In this document: positions 17,913-26,696 of the stretch, piece by piece
How the letters are laid out: each line of letters starts with the position of its first letter
How positions within the stretch are numbered: position 1 is the first letter of the stretch
Assembly (NCBI GenBank): GCA_018401465.1
Contig: JAGYKE010000004.1
Span: forward strand, 1,767,857-1,831,856
Source of the DNA: Aestuariivita sp.
GTDB lineage: Bacteria; Pseudomonadota; Alphaproteobacteria; Rhodobacterales; Rhodobacteraceae
Direction of reading: 5' to 3'
Length of the DNA stretch: 64,000 nucleotides
Notes under the pieces: generated by a model
What the model was told of the DNA's origin: nothing
What the model saw: the letters and a program-made list of their open reading frames with translations, nothing else
The model's database searches: none
Program-made: the position numbers and the translations under genes

Positions 17913-18851
17913 TCAGGCCGCGTCCATGTGGGCGGCGATGTCGTCGAGCAGGCGGGCGCGGATCGCGGGCGCCTCCATCAGTACCTCGTGCTGCGCGCCG
18001 GGGATGCTGACGAAGCGCCCGCCCGGCCAGCGCGCCATGCGCTCGCGCATGGCAGGCACCGTCACGATGGCTTCGTCGCTGCCCGCAACGCAGATCGCGG
18101 GCAGCGCGCGGGCGGGCTGGCGCATCAGCCAGCGGCATTCGCGTAAGGCCTCGCCCACCCAGCGGATGGTGGGGCCGCCAAGGGCCAGGCCCGGCTCGGT
18201 CGTGACCTGACGCTTCATCTCGTCCCACATGGCGCGGTCGGTGGTGAGGGTGTTGCCCTCGAACGGCGAAGAGGCGAGATAACTTTCAGCCGTCGTGGTC
18301 GGCGGCAGACGCCGGTCGAAGCCCAGCGGCCCGCCCGCGAGGTAAAGCGCCCAGGCCGCCGGCCGTAACACCGGGGCCATGACGATGCCCCACATCGGCC
18401 CGGTGAAGACCGCGCTTTTCACGTTGATCCCTTCCAGCACGGCGCGCAGGGCGATGGCGCCACCCATAGAATGGCCCAGAACGTGCCATGGCCGGGGCAG
18501 GTCTGCTGCGCGCGCCACATCCAGCGCTGCGGCGACATCCCTTTGGTAATCTGCAAAGCGGCCCACATGGCCCAGCCGCCTGTCGGCGATCAACCGGTCG
18601 GCCAGACCCTGACCGCGCCAGTCGACCGCCAGCATGGCATAGCCCCGCGCGGCCAGATCTGCGGCGGTGCGGGCGTATTTCTCGATATATTCCGTGCGCC
18701 CGGGAAACAGCAGCACGGTGCCCTTCGCGTCCTTGCACGGGAATACACCCACGCGGATGCGCAGGCCATCATCGGTGACGGCCCAGTAGGCAGCGGCCCC
18801 GTCCGCACCCGTCGTCAGGTGCCGGAGAAAGGGGGCCGCCTGCAGCTTCAT
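17913..18851 (-). CDS. Alpha/beta hydrolase (lysophospholipase-like)
   Basis: 312 residues with the serine hydrolase nucleophile elbow GHSMGG (Ser128), a HG-like oxyanion region at LLFPGRTEYIEKY and a late histidine in IPGAQHEVLMEAP. The layout fits monoacylglycerol lipase/lysophospholipase PldB-like enzymes. No signal peptide. Its start codon overlaps the stop of the SCP2 gene (TGATG), so the two are coupled; SCP2 binds lipids, which fits a lipid-related substrate. Precise substrate unknown. Confidence 0.88.
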   Translation of the reverse strand: MKLQAAPFLRHLTTGADGAAAYWAVTDDGLRIRVGVFPCKDAKGTVLLFPGRTEYIEKYARTAADLAARGYAMLAVDWRGQGLADRLIADRRLGHVGRFADYQRDVAAALDVARAADLPRPWHVLGHSMGGAIALRAVLEGINVKSAVFTGPMWGIVMAPVLRPAAWALYLAGGPLGFDRRLPPTTTAESYLASSPFEGNTLTTDRAMWDEMKRQVTTEPGLALGGPTIRWVGEALRECRWLMRQPARALPAICVAGSDEAIVTVPAMRERMARWPGGRFVSIPGAQHEVLMEAPAIRARLLDDIAAHMDAA

Positions 18852-19141
18852 CAGGCCAGAGCCGCCGCCAGCCGCATCGCCGCGCCCATGTCGCCGTCGA
18901 CCGTCAGTTTGCCCGTCATGAAGGCCGAGGTCGGGTTGAGATCGCCTGCAAGGATCGACTGGAACGTGTCGGCATCCGCCGTCAGCGTGACATCGGCGGC
19001 GTCGTCAGAGATGCGCGCGCCGGTGCCGTCAAGGATGATCGCACCTTCGCCCGCAATCTCGAACTTGGCGGTGGCATCGAAGCCCGCGGCGGTCAGCTTG
19101 TCGTTGAGGGCGGCGACCGCCTGATCCAGAAGGGTGCTCAT
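18851..19141 (-). CDS. SCP2 sterol-binding domain protein
   Basis: 96 residues from ATG 19141 (MSTLLDQAVA); the open frame continues upstream, but only into the divergent gene's leader. The sequence ends DLNPTSAFMTGKLTVDGDMGAAMRLAAAL, the standard SCP2 motif (PT-A-F-M-G-K-L-K-GD--A--L). SCP2 domains form a hydrophobic tunnel that binds lipids or acyl chains. It is coupled to the hydrolase downstream. It is divergent from the TPR gene over 70 bp. Confidence 0.92.
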   Translation of the reverse strand: MSTLLDQAVAALNDKLTAAGFDATAKFEIAGEGAIILDGTGARISDDAADVTLTADADTFQSILAGDLNPTSAFMTGKLTVDGDMGAAMRLAAALA

Positions 19142-19211
19142 CTTCACGTTCCTGTTCGCTTCGAGGCGCCCACTGGATTTTGCGGCGCGCCGGGTTACAC
19201 TCAGGCCCGAT

Positions 19212-19781
19212 ATGGCCCTTTTGCTTTCCGATCTCAAATATATCTTCGCGGCATGTCTGATATGTGTCGCGCTGTCCCTGCCTGCCACGGCGCAGGAGGC
19301 CGATCTGACGGATGAGGCCGAATTGCTCGCCCGGCTGGCCGAGGCCGATCCAGCCGAGGCGCTGCGGCTTGACCGGCAGTTGCAGGCGATCTGGTCGCGG
19401 TCGGGATCGCCCGCGATGGACCTGCTGTTGACCCGCGCCCGCGACGCGATCGAAGCGGGCGAGACGCAGACCGCCATCGACCACCTGACCGCGCTGACCG
19501 ATCATGCGCCCGATTTCGCCGAAGGCTGGCATGCGCGGGCGTCTGCCTATTATTCCGTCAACCTCTTTGGCCCGGCGGTGGCCGATCTGGAACGCGCGCT
19601 GGCGCTGAACCCCAACAATTACGACGCCATCTACGGGCTTGGGTCGATCCTCGAGGCGTTCGGCGATCCTGAAGGCGCCCATCAGGCCTATCTGCGCGCG
19701 CAGGCCTTGCATCCCCATCACGAACAGGTCACGCAGGCGCTGGAGCGTCTGCGCCCCCGGATCGAGGGCACGTCGCTGTAA
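19212..19781 (+). CDS. Exported TPR-repeat protein
   Basis: About 189 residues from ATG 19212, giving a Sec signal peptide (MALLLSDLKYIFAACLICVALSLPATAQEA is hydrophobic with an Ala-x-Ala cleavage region near 28). The mature part has two to three tetratricopeptide repeats: AIDHLTALTDHAPDFAEGW, AVADLERALALNPNNYDAIY and AHQAYLRAQALHPHHEQV. It should be a periplasmic scaffold for protein contacts. It ends 25 bp before the helicase gene, in the same direction. Partner unknown. Confidence 0.87.
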   Translation: MALLLSDLKYIFAACLICVALSLPATAQEADLTDEAELLARLAEADPAEALRLDRQLQAIWSRSGSPAMDLLLTRARDAIEAGETQTAIDHLTALTDHAPDFAEGWHARASAYYSVNLFGPAVADLERALALNPNNYDAIYGLGSILEAFGDPEGAHQAYLRAQALHPHHEQVTQALERLRPRIEGTSL

Positions 19782-19806
19782 GGGCCAAAAGGCAGGGGGC
19801 GGAGCC

Positions 19807-22674
19807 GTGACAGGCCAATCCAGGGTGGTGGCCGTGCTGGGCCCCACCAATACCGGCAAGACGCATTACGCGATCGAGCGGATGCTGGGCCACCGCACCG
19901 GGGTGATCGGGCTGCCGCTGCGACTGCTTGCGCGCGAGGTCTATGACAAGATCGTGCGTGCGCGCGGGCCGTCGGTCGTAGCGCTGGTGACAGGCGAGGA
20001 GCGGATCGTGCCGCCCCGCACCCAGTACTGGGTCTGCACGGTCGAGGCGATGCCCGAAGGGATGGGCTGCGATTTTCTGGCCGTCGATGAAATCCAGCTG
20101 TGCGCAGATCCCGAACGGGGCCATGTCTTCACAGACCGCCTGTTGCGCGCGCGCGGGCTACATGAGACGCTGTTTCTGGGGTCCGACACCATGCGCGGGC
20201 CCATCGCCGCGCTGGTGCCGCAGGCCCAGTTCATGCGCCGCGAGCGGATGAGCCAGCTTGTCTATTCCGGCGAAAAGAAGGTCAGCCGGATGCCGCCGCG
20301 CAGCGCCATCGTGGGGTTTTCGGTCGACAACGTCTATGCGATTGCCGAACTGATCCGCCGCCAGAAGGGCGGCGCGGCGGTGGTCATGGGGGCGCTGTCG
20401 CCCCGCACCCGCAACGCTCAGGTGGCTTTGTACCAGAACGGCGAGGTGGATTACCTTGTCGCCACCGACGCCATCGGGATGGGGCTGAACCTCGACATCG
20501 ACCATGTCGCGTTTTCGTCGCTGACCAAATTCGACGGGCGGCGCATGCGGCCCCTGCAGCCCAACGAACTGGCCCAGATCGCCGGGCGCGCGGGGCGCGG
20601 CATGTCGGATGGCACGTTCGGTGTCACCGGCGAGGCGCGGCCGCTCGACGACGGGGTCGCGCAGGCGATCATGGAGCATCGTTTCGCGCCGCTGCAGCGG
20701 CTCAACTGGCGCAATTCCGATCTGACCTTCGGGTCTGTCGATGCGCTGATCGACACGCTGGAGCGCGCGCCCGGCAACGAACATCTGGTGCGCGCGCGCG
20801 ATGCGGATGACCTCATGGCGCTCAAGACATTGTCGGCGGGCGCCGAGGTCCGCGCGCGCGCCAGTGACGGGCCGTCGGTGCGTCTTCTGTGGGATGTCTG
20901 CCGCATCCCCGACTTCCGCGGCATCAGCCACGGGGAACATGCCGAACTTCTGGGCGTGATCTTCGGTCACCTGCACGAACGCGGCGCGGTGCCGTCGGAC
21001 TGGTTCGCGCGCCAGATCGCGCGCATCGACCGGACCGACGGCGATATCGACGCTTTGTCGAAACGACTGGCATATATCCGCACATGGACCTATGTGGCGC
21101 AGCGCAATGGTTGGGTCACCGATGAAAGCCATTGGCGCGATGAGACCCGCGCGATAGAAGACAGGGTGTCCGACGCGCTTCATGACCGTCTGACCCAGAG
21201 ATTTGTGGATCGCCGCACCTCGGTGCTGTTGCGGCGGCTCAAGCAGAAGGAGGCCCTCTTGGCCGAGGTGAACGACAAGGGTGAGGTGACCGTCGAGGGC
21301 GAATTCGTCGGGCGGCTCGAAGGCTTCCGTTTCCGGGAGGACAAGGCGGCGGCGGGCGCGGATGCGAAGACGCTGAAGGCGGCCTCGCTTCAGGCGCTGG
21401 CGCCGCATTTCCATCTGCGCGCCGACCGCTTCTACAACGCCCCCGATACCGAGATCGACTACACCGAACAGGGCGGCCTGATGTGGGGCGAACATGCGGT
21501 GGGCAAGCTGGTCGTGGGGCCGGAACCGCTCAAGCCGCAGATCGACGTCTTCGTCGACGAGGCGGCGGGCCCCGAGATCGCGCAGAAGGTGCAGCGCCGT
21601 CTGCAGCATTTCATGGACCGCAAGATCGCGGCCCTGTTCGAGCCGCTGCTGACGCTGGCGCGCGACGAGGCGCTGACCGGGCTTGCGCGCGGCTTTGCCT
21701 TCCGGCTGGTCGAGAACCTCGGGATCCTGCCGCGCGATGCGGTGGCCACCGAGGTGAAGGAGCTGGACCAGGACGCGCGTGGCGCGCTGCGCAAGCATGG
21801 CGTGCGCTTCGGCCAGTTCACCATCTTCCAGCCTCTGCTGCTGAAACCCGCGCCGACGCGGCTGCGGCTGGTGCTCTGGGCGCTGGCGCAGGGGCTGGAC
21901 GAATTCCCCGAAGCGCCGCCGCCGGGCCTTGTGACCGTGCCCGCGTCGATCCTGCCGCCGCAGAATTACTTTGCCATGGCGGGTTACCGTCAGGCCGGGG
22001 ACCGGGCGATCCGCATCGACATGCTGGAACGGCTGGCCGACATGCTGCGGGGCGAGGATTCGCGCGCCGGATTCGAGGCCAAGGCCGACATGCTGTCGAT
22101 CACGGGCCTCACGCTTGATCAGTTCGCCGACCTGATGCAGGGGCTGGGCTACCGCGCCGAAAAGGGCGAACGCCCGCGCCAGCGCCCCGCGCCCGCCGCG
22201 CCTGAGGCTGTGACCGAGCCTGCGCCGGAGGTTGCGGTTGAGGCAGTGGCCGAGACCGCGCCCGAAGCTGTGGCTGAGCCTACGGCAGAGGTTGCGGCAG
22301 AGCCTGCGGCCGAAGTTGCGGCAGAGCCTGCGGCCGAAGTTGCGGCAGAGCCTGCTCCCGAAGCTGTCGCGGAAACTGTGCCCGAAACCGCGCCCGAAGA
22401 GGCGGAAGTCTTCTACACCTTCACCTGGGGCGGCAACCGCCGTCAGGACCGCCAGCAGAAGGGTCGCCCGCAGGGCAAGACTGCCCGCCCGGACGCGCCG
22501 CGCGGCGACCGGCCCGAGGGTCGGCCCAAGGGCAAGCCGAAGGGCCGCCGCGAGGGCAAGCCCGAAGACAAGGGCCCCCGCAAGTTCGAGGCACGCCCGC
22601 CGCGCCCCGAAAAGAAGATCGATCCCGACAACCCCTTCGCTGCCGCGCTGATGGGACTGAAGGGCAAGGTCTGA
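19807..22674 (+). CDS. Suv3-like superfamily II RNA helicase
   Basis: 955 residues from GTG 19807, which places Walker A GPTNTGKT at 12-19, Walker B DEIQ at 94-97 and motif VI QIAGRAGRG at 257-265, the Suv3/Ski2-like pattern. After the helicase core comes a long alpha-helical region (about 330-800), then an Ala-Glu-Pro-Val-rich segment built from imperfect 24-bp repeats, then a basic Arg/Lys/Gly tail (about 875-940) that probably contacts RNA. Mitochondrial Suv3 works in RNA decay; this bacterial relative is likely an RNA helicase. The S4 RNA-binding gene begins one base after the stop, so the pair forms an RNA-related operon. A longer frame upstream would overlap the TPR gene and is not favoured. 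Confidence 0.9.
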   Translation: MTGQSRVVAVLGPTNTGKTHYAIERMLGHRTGVIGLPLRLLAREVYDKIVRARGPSVVALVTGEERIVPPRTQYWVCTVEAMPEGMGCDFLAVDEIQLCADPERGHVFTDRLLRARGLHETLFLGSDTMRGPIAALVPQAQFMRRERMSQLVYSGEKKVSRMPPRSAIVGFSVDNVYAIAELIRRQKGGAAVVMGALSPRTRNAQVALYQNGEVDYLVATDAIGMGLNLDIDHVAFSSLTKFDGRRMRPLQPNELAQIAGRAGRGMSDGTFGVTGEARPLDDGVAQAIMEHRFAPLQRLNWRNSDLTFGSVDALIDTLERAPGNEHLVRARDADDLMALKTLSAGAEVRARASDGPSVRLLWDVCRIPDFRGISHGEHAELLGVIFGHLHERGAVPSDWFARQIARIDRTDGDIDALSKRLAYIRTWTYVAQRNGWVTDESHWRDETRAIEDRVSDALHDRLTQRFVDRRTSVLLRRLKQKEALLAEVNDKGEVTVEGEFVGRLEGFRFREDKAAAGADAKTLKAASLQALAPHFHLRADRFYNAPDTEIDYTEQGGLMWGEHAVGKLVVGPEPLKPQIDVFVDEAAGPEIAQKVQRRLQHFMDRKIAALFEPLLTLARDEALTGLARGFAFRLVENLGILPRDAVATEVKELDQDARGALRKHGVRFGQFTIFQPLLLKPAPTRLRLVLWALAQGLDEFPEAPPPGLVTVPASILPPQNYFAMAGYRQAGDRAIRIDMLERLADMLRGEDSRAGFEAKADMLSITGLTLDQFADLMQGLGYRAEKGERPRQRPAPAAPEAVTEPAPEVAVEAVAETAPEAVAEPTAEVAAEPAAEVAAEPAAEVAAEPAPEAVAETVPETAPEEAEVFYTFTWGGNRRQDRQQKGRPQGKTARPDAPRGDRPEGRPKGKPKGRREGKPEDKGPRKFEARPPRPEKKIDPDNPFAAALMGLKGKV
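22291..22359 (+). repeat. 24-bp in-frame repeats in helicase gene
   Basis: Two perfect 24-bp units (22291-22314 and 22315-22338) and a third partial unit encode VAAEPAAE. They lie in the low-complexity linker between the helicase body and the basic tail and keep the frame. Confidence 0.9.
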
Positions 22675-22675
22675 C

Positions 22676-22996
22676 GTGACCGACGCCCCCGGCGCGGGCC
22701 GCCAGCGTCTGGATAAGTGGCTGTGGCAGACGCGCTTCTTCAAGACGCGCGGTTTGGCGGCGCGGAGCGTGGGGCAAGGGCAGGTCCGGGTGAACGGGCA
22801 GCGTACCGACAAGCCGCACCGCGCGGTCGGGCCGGGTGATGTGCTGACCTTTCCGCAGGGGGATGCCGTGCGCGTGGTGCGCATCGAGGGCCTGCCCGAC
22901 CGCCGGGGGCCCGCATCCGAGGCGCGGCTGCTCTATACCGATCTGGCGCCGCCGTTGGACGGGGCCGCGTCACCCGAACCTGACAGCTTGCCGTGA
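22676..22996 (+). CDS. S4 RNA-binding domain protein (Hsp15-like)
   Basis: 106 residues starting at GTG 22676, one base after the helicase stop. The S4 domain is at residues 10-60: QRLDKWLWQTRFFKTRGLAA and VGQGQVRVNGQRTDKPHRAVGPGD are textbook. The arrangement matches HslR/Hsp15, which binds free 50S subunits carrying a nascent chain. The C-terminus (about 85-106) is an acidic/proline tail. Coupling to an RNA helicase supports a ribosome or RNA role. Confidence 0.9.
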   Translation: MTDAPGAGRQRLDKWLWQTRFFKTRGLAARSVGQGQVRVNGQRTDKPHRAVGPGDVLTFPQGDAVRVVRIEGLPDRRGPASEARLLYTDLAPPLDGAASPEPDSLP

Positions 22997-23073
22997 ATTC
23001 GGGGCGACATGCGCTTGAATGCCCCGACCGGCTGATTTAGTCAGGAGCCGAATACCGTTCGGGATGTTTCTTC

Positions 23074-23412
23074 ATGACCTACGTCGTCACCGACAACTGC
23101 ATCGCCTGCAAATACACCGACTGCGTCGAGGTCTGCCCGGTCGACTGCTTCTATGAAGGCGAGAACATGCTCGTCATCCATCCCGACGAATGCATCGACT
23201 GCGGCGTCTGCGAGCCGGAATGCCCGGCCGACGCCATCCGCCCCGACACCGAACCCGACATGGACAAATGGGTCGAGTTTAACCGCAAGTATTCCGAGAT
23301 GTGGCCGGTGATCATCACCAAGAAGGACCCTCTCCCCGAGGCCGAGGCCCGCGACGGCGAGGCGGGCAAACTTGAGAAGTACTTCTCGGAAGCGGCGGGC
23401 GAGGGCGGCTGA
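23074..23412 (+). CDS. fdxA: 7Fe ferredoxin FdxA
   Basis: 112 residues. Cysteines at 9, 17 and 50 should hold a [3Fe-4S] cluster and those at 21, 40, 43 and 46 a [4Fe-4S] cluster (motifs CVEVCPVDC and [11 protein letters not shown]); Cys12 and Cys25 are extra. The C-terminal extension with WPVITKKDPL-like sequence ([15 protein letters not shown]) is typical of FdxA. It carries electrons in the cytosol. It precedes carD by 274 bp, an order frequent in alphaproteobacteria. Confidence 0.96.
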   Translation: MTYVVTDNCIACKYTDCVEVCPVDCFYEGENMLVIHPDECIDCGVCEPECPADAIRPDTEPDMDKWVEFNRKYSEMWPVIITKKDPLPEAEARDGEAGKLEKYFSEAAGEGG

Positions 23413-23522
23413 GCGATTCGCCCGGGGCAGAGCTGGCGCAACCTTCGCGCCGCGTGCGGGCGCGGCAGTCAAGCTGTCCGTCCGGTCATCAACACGCGTC
23501 CCTTCCTTTTTGAGGGAATCTG

Positions 23523-23531
23523 TGCTATATA
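23523..23531 (+). promoter_or_regulatory. carD: Possible extended -10 promoter upstream of carD
   Basis: TGCTATATA (23523-23531) matches an extended -10 element (TGn plus TATAAT with one mismatch) in an AT-rich pocket inside the 274-bp fdxA-carD gap. The -35 region around 23503 (TTCCTT) is weak. It would leave a 5' leader of about 150 nt before carD. Confidence 0.4.
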
Positions 23532-23686
23532 TTCGTGATAAGTGATGTCAACGACCGGACCTCTGACCCCGAAGCTGCCGCGAGGGGGCACGTTTCCAGT
23601 GATAAATGCCACAGCCTTAAGGGACGAAGCCTTGTCCCTGCGGCTGTGCCGTGTCGCCGGACAAGTCCGAACATGGGAAGACAGGA

Positions 23687-24196
23687 ATGACGAAGTCGAA
23701 GAAACCCGATTTCCGGCCGAATGAATACGTGGTCTATCCCGCGCATGGCGTGGGCCGGATCATGTCGATCGAAGAGCAGGAAGTCGCCGGCCTCACTCTG
23801 GAGCTGTTCGTGATTTCCTTCGAGAAGGACAAGATGACCCTGCGGGTGCCCACGAACAAGGCGACCGAAGTGGGGATGCGGTCACTGTCTTCGCCCGACG
23901 TGATCTCGAAGGCGATGACCACGCTCAAGGGCAAGGCCAAGGTGAAGCGCGCCATGTGGTCGCGCCGCGCGCAGGAATATGAACAGAAGATCAATTCGGG
24001 CGACCTGATCTCGATCGCCGAAGTGGTGCGCGACCTGCATCGCAGCGATGATCAGCGCGAACAGAGCTATTCCGAGCGTCAGCTCTATGAGGCCGCGCTC
24101 GAACGGCTGACCCGCGAAGTCGCCGCCGCCCGGGGCGGGGACGAAATCGCCGCCGCCAAGCAGGTGGACGACGTCCTGACCTCGCGCGCCGCCTGA
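23687..24196 (+). CDS. carD: CarD family transcriptional regulator
   Basis: 169 residues from ATG 23687 (MTKSKKPDFRPNEYVVYPAH). The N-terminal Tudor-like RNA polymerase interacting domain (about 10-65) contains VVYPAHGVGRI; the C-terminal helical domain binds DNA at the upstream edge of the transcription bubble, with WSRRAQEYEQKINSGD and a leucine/arginine helix. CarD/CdnL proteins stabilise the open complex at housekeeping promoters. Size and both domains are normal. It ends in a strong terminator at 24216. Confidence 0.93.
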   Translation: MTKSKKPDFRPNEYVVYPAHGVGRIMSIEEQEVAGLTLELFVISFEKDKMTLRVPTNKATEVGMRSLSSPDVISKAMTTLKGKAKVKRAMWSRRAQEYEQKINSGDLISIAEVVRDLHRSDDQREQSYSERQLYEAALERLTREVAAARGGDEIAAAKQVDDVLTSRAA

Positions 24197-24215
24197 TCTG
24201 CGACACCGGTTTGAG

Positions 24216-24246
24216 GGGCCGTGCGGGTGACCGCGCGGCCCTTTCT
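24216..24246 (+). terminator. Rho-independent terminator after carD
   Basis: An 11-bp GC-rich stem (24216-24226 with 24231-24241, one T-G wobble) and a GTGA loop are followed by TTTCTC. It lies between convergent carD and the cobalamin ribazoletransferase gene and touches the latter's stop codon. Confidence 0.8.
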
Positions 24247-25001
24247 CATGCCAGCGCGGCGAGGGTGAGGAGCGCGGCCAGTTCCGCCATCTGCTGCGCG
24301 GCACCCAGAATGTCGCCGGTCTGCCCGCCGATCCGCGCGCGGGCGAGCCGCGCGACGCCCCAGACCGCCAGCGCCGCTGCCAGCGCTGGGACCAGCCCAA
24401 GGACCGGCAGCGCGCAGGCCAGCCCCAGCCCTGCGGCCAGCGCCGCCGCCGCCTGTGGCGGTTGGCCCACGCTGTCCGACAGTCCGCCGGGCCGCGCGCG
24501 GGGCAGGGCGGCCATCATCGCGGGCAGCCCTGCGCGCGACAGCGCGCCGAGCGCCGGCAGCACCCAGACCCCGAAGGCCGTGATCGCGGCGGCCAGCGCC
24601 GCCCAGCGCAGGCCCATCCCGAGGATCAGCGCCAGCACGCCATAGCTGCCGATGCGGCTGTCCTTCATGATCTCGAGCCGCCGTTCCGGCGTCTGCCCAC
24701 CCCAAAGCCCGTCGGCCGCATCGGCCAACCCGTCTTCATGCATCGCGCCTGTCAGCAACACTTGCGCCGCGAGCGCGAGTCCGGCGGCGAGCATCGGGCC
24801 AAGGCCCGCCGTCAGCGCCAGCCCGGCCACCAGAGCCGCGAGCGCCCCCACGACCGCCCCCGCGACCGGAAAGGCCCAGACGGCGCGCGCCTGCCGGGCG
24901 AAGGCCGTGTCGGGCAGGGCGGGGATCGGCAGGCGCGTCAGCAGGACCAGCGCCACGGCGATGTCGGCGGGGCGGATCGGGGACGTGTCGTTTTCGCGCA
25001 T
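24246..25001 (-). CDS. cobS: Adenosylcobinamide-GDP ribazoletransferase (cobalamin synthase)
   Basis: 251 residues from ATG 25001 (MRENDTSPIRPADIAV). Integral-membrane enzyme joining adenosylcobinamide-GDP and alpha-ribazole (or its phosphate) to give cobalamin; called CobS in Salmonella and CobV in Pseudomonas denitrificans. Motifs: LTRLPIPAL near the N-terminus and the metal-binding EDGLADAADGLWGG, plus KDSRIGSYG, followed by several Ala/Leu-rich membrane helices. It is divergent from the DMB phosphoribosyltransferase gene over 82 bp, and the two catalyse adjacent steps in nucleotide-loop assembly. Confidence 0.94.
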   Translation of the reverse strand: MRENDTSPIRPADIAVALVLLTRLPIPALPDTAFARQARAVWAFPVAGAVVGALAALVAGLALTAGLGPMLAAGLALAAQVLLTGAMHEDGLADAADGLWGGQTPERRLEIMKDSRIGSYGVLALILGMGLRWAALAAAITAFGVWVLPALGALSRAGLPAMMAALPRARPGGLSDSVGQPPQAAAALAAGLGLACALPVLGLVPALAAALAVWGVARLARARIGGQTGDILGAAQQMAELAALLTLAALA

Positions 25002-25083
25002 CGGATGGGTGCTTTCCCGGTTGTCCGCCTGACACTGCCGGTTAAACACGGGGGAACGCTCCATTGCAACGCGCCGAGGCTTC

Positions 25084-26091
25084 ATGTCCGATTTTGATGA
25101 TTTCGCGGGCTTCCGTGCCCGCCTTGCCCGGGCCCCCGGGCCCGACGCCGCCGCTGCCGAAGGGGCGGCCGCGCGCAATGCGCAACTGACCAAGCCGCCC
25201 GCGGCGCTGGGACGGCTGGAGGATATGGCAGCTTGGTATGCCGCCTGGCGGGGCGATCCGCGCCCCGCGATCACGGCGCCGCAGGTCATCGTCTTTGCCG
25301 GCAATCACGGGGTCGCGGCGCTGGGCGTCTCGGCCTTTCCGGCGGAAGTGACGGTGCAGATGGTCGCGAATTTCCGCGCGGGCGGCGCCGCGATCAATCA
25401 GTTGGCGCGACTGGCCGGGGCGCGGATGGATGTGCATGCGCTCGACCTCGACCGGCCGACGGCCGATTTCACGCAAGGCCCCGCGATGACCGAGGCCGAA
25501 TGCCTTGCAGCGCTGCAAAGCGGCTGGGATGCGGTCGACGCAGGCGCCGATCTGCTGGTCGTGGGCGAGATGGGCATCGCCAACACCACCTCTGCCGCCG
25601 CCATCGCCTGCGCCCTTCTGGGGGGCGAAGCGTCCGACTGGACCGGGCGTGGCACCGGGGTCGACGATGCGGGCCTTTCGGTCAAGACGCAGGTCGTCGC
25701 GGAAGGCGTCGCCCGTCATGCGGGCGGCGACGGGATCGACATGCTGGCGCGCCTTGGCGGACGCGAGATCGCGGCGATGGCGGGCGCCATCGCCCGGGCG
25801 CGCGCGTTGCGGATACCGGTCATCCTTGACGGCTTCATCTGCTGCGCTGCGGCCCTTTGCCTTGCCAAAACGGAAAGCTCGGCGCTCGATCACTGCATCG
25901 CCGGGCATCTGAGCGCGGAAGGCGGGCACGCGCGGCTCTTGCAGGCGCTGGGCAAGGACCCGGTCCTGTCGCTGGGCATGCGGCTGGGCGAAGGATCGGG
26001 CGCGGCGCTGGCGATGCAGGTGCTGAAGGGGGCGGTGGCCTGCCATTCCGGCATGGCGACCTTCGCCGAGGCGGGCGTGTCGGAAGGCTGA
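25084..26091 (+). CDS. cobT: Nicotinate-nucleotide--dimethylbenzimidazole phosphoribosyltransferase
   Basis: 335 residues. Makes alpha-ribazole phosphate from nicotinate mononucleotide and 5,6-dimethylbenzimidazole in cobalamin nucleotide-loop assembly (CobT of Salmonella, CobU of P. denitrificans). The [13 protein letters not shown]-terminal motif, [17 protein letters not shown] and [10 protein letters not shown] are diagnostic, and the Glu in RLGEGSG corresponds to the catalytic base. The name duplicates that of the unrelated chelatase subunit at 6.7 kb. The short divergent gap with the ribazoletransferase gene shows no B12 box that I can see. Confidence 0.95.
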   Translation: MSDFDDFAGFRARLARAPGPDAAAAEGAAARNAQLTKPPAALGRLEDMAAWYAAWRGDPRPAITAPQVIVFAGNHGVAALGVSAFPAEVTVQMVANFRAGGAAINQLARLAGARMDVHALDLDRPTADFTQGPAMTEAECLAALQSGWDAVDAGADLLVVGEMGIANTTSAAAIACALLGGEASDWTGRGTGVDDAGLSVKTQVVAEGVARHAGGDGIDMLARLGGREIAAMAGAIARARALRIPVILDGFICCAAALCLAKTESSALDHCIAGHLSAEGGHARLLQALGKDPVLSLGMRLGEGSGAALAMQVLKGAVACHSGMATFAEAGVSEG

Positions 26092-26100
26092 GCCGCGCCG

Positions 26101-26556
26101 TCAGGTCGGCAGGGGCGCGTCGCGCTTGAGCTGATCCATCACGATCTGGCTTTGCACCCGGGCGACCGCGGGGTGCGGCAGAAGCACTTCGTGGATCAGG
26201 CGGTTCAGCGCGGGCAGATCGGCGCAGTAGAACCGCAGGAGGTAATCGGCCTCGCCCGTGAGCGTCCAGGCGCTGGTGATTTCGCCCCTTGTGCGGATCA
26301 GCCGCGCGAAGCTCGCCGATTGTTCGGGGCCATGGGTGGATAGCTGCACCTGAATGAAGCCCTGCACCGTCAGGCCCAGCCGCACCGGGTCGAGCCGGGC
26401 GGTATAGCCCTGAATGTATCCCTCAGTTTCCAGTCGCTGCCGCCGCCGTCCCGCTTGGCTGGGCGACAGGTTGAGGATGCCGCCCAGATCCTGCGCGGTC
26501 AGGTGGGCATTGCGTTGCAGCGCGGCCAGAAGGCGGAGGTCGGTCTCATCAAGCAT
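26101..26556 (-). CDS. Lrp/AsnC family transcriptional regulator
   Basis: 151 residues from ATG 26556 (MLDETDLRLLAALQRN); an upstream ATG at 26625 adds an unconserved stretch. The AsnC helix-turn-helix (about 20-45, LTAQDLGGILNLSPSQAGRR) is followed by a RAM ligand-binding domain (about 70-148) with TLTGEADYLLRFYC. It is divergent from the 4-hydroxyphenylpyruvate dioxygenase gene over 140 bp, so it probably senses an aromatic amino acid or its catabolite and controls that gene; this is inference from position. Confidence 0.92.
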   Translation of the reverse strand: MLDETDLRLLAALQRNAHLTAQDLGGILNLSPSQAGRRRQRLETEGYIQGYTARLDPVRLGLTVQGFIQVQLSTHGPEQSASFARLIRTRGEITSAWTLTGEADYLLRFYCADLPALNRLIHEVLLPHPAVARVQSQIVMDQLKRDAPLPT

Positions 26557-26579
26557 TGCGGGATCATAGCATGGTCTGA

Positions 26580-26617
26580 GCGAAACGCACGTGAAACACG
26601 CGTAGATCGGGTGAAAC
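26580..26617. promoter_or_regulatory. Phased GAAAC motifs in the lrp/hppD divergent region
   Basis: GAAAC occurs at 26582-26586, 26593-26597 and 26613-26617, the last two as GTGAAAC. The spacings of 11 and 20 bp place all three on about the same face of the helix. They lie between the divergent regulator and dioxygenase genes and are candidate regulator contacts; no experimental consensus is claimed. Confidence 0.3.
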
Positions 26618-26696
26618 TGTATCAAATATGCGCAAATCGCGCGGGCCTCAGGCCCTATTCTTGGGCCAATCGCCGACTCAGAGGGAGAAACGCGCC

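Noticed and set aside
20158-22884. Minus-strand open frame of about 900 codons opposite the helicase gene
   Set aside because: It mirrors the codon pattern of the real gene, is rich in Arg/His/Gly/Gln, has no known domain, and the plus-strand frame has clear helicase motifs.
25002-25083. Cobalamin riboswitch between the divergent cobalamin genes
   Set aside because: The gap is only 82 bp and shows no B12-box-like sequence.
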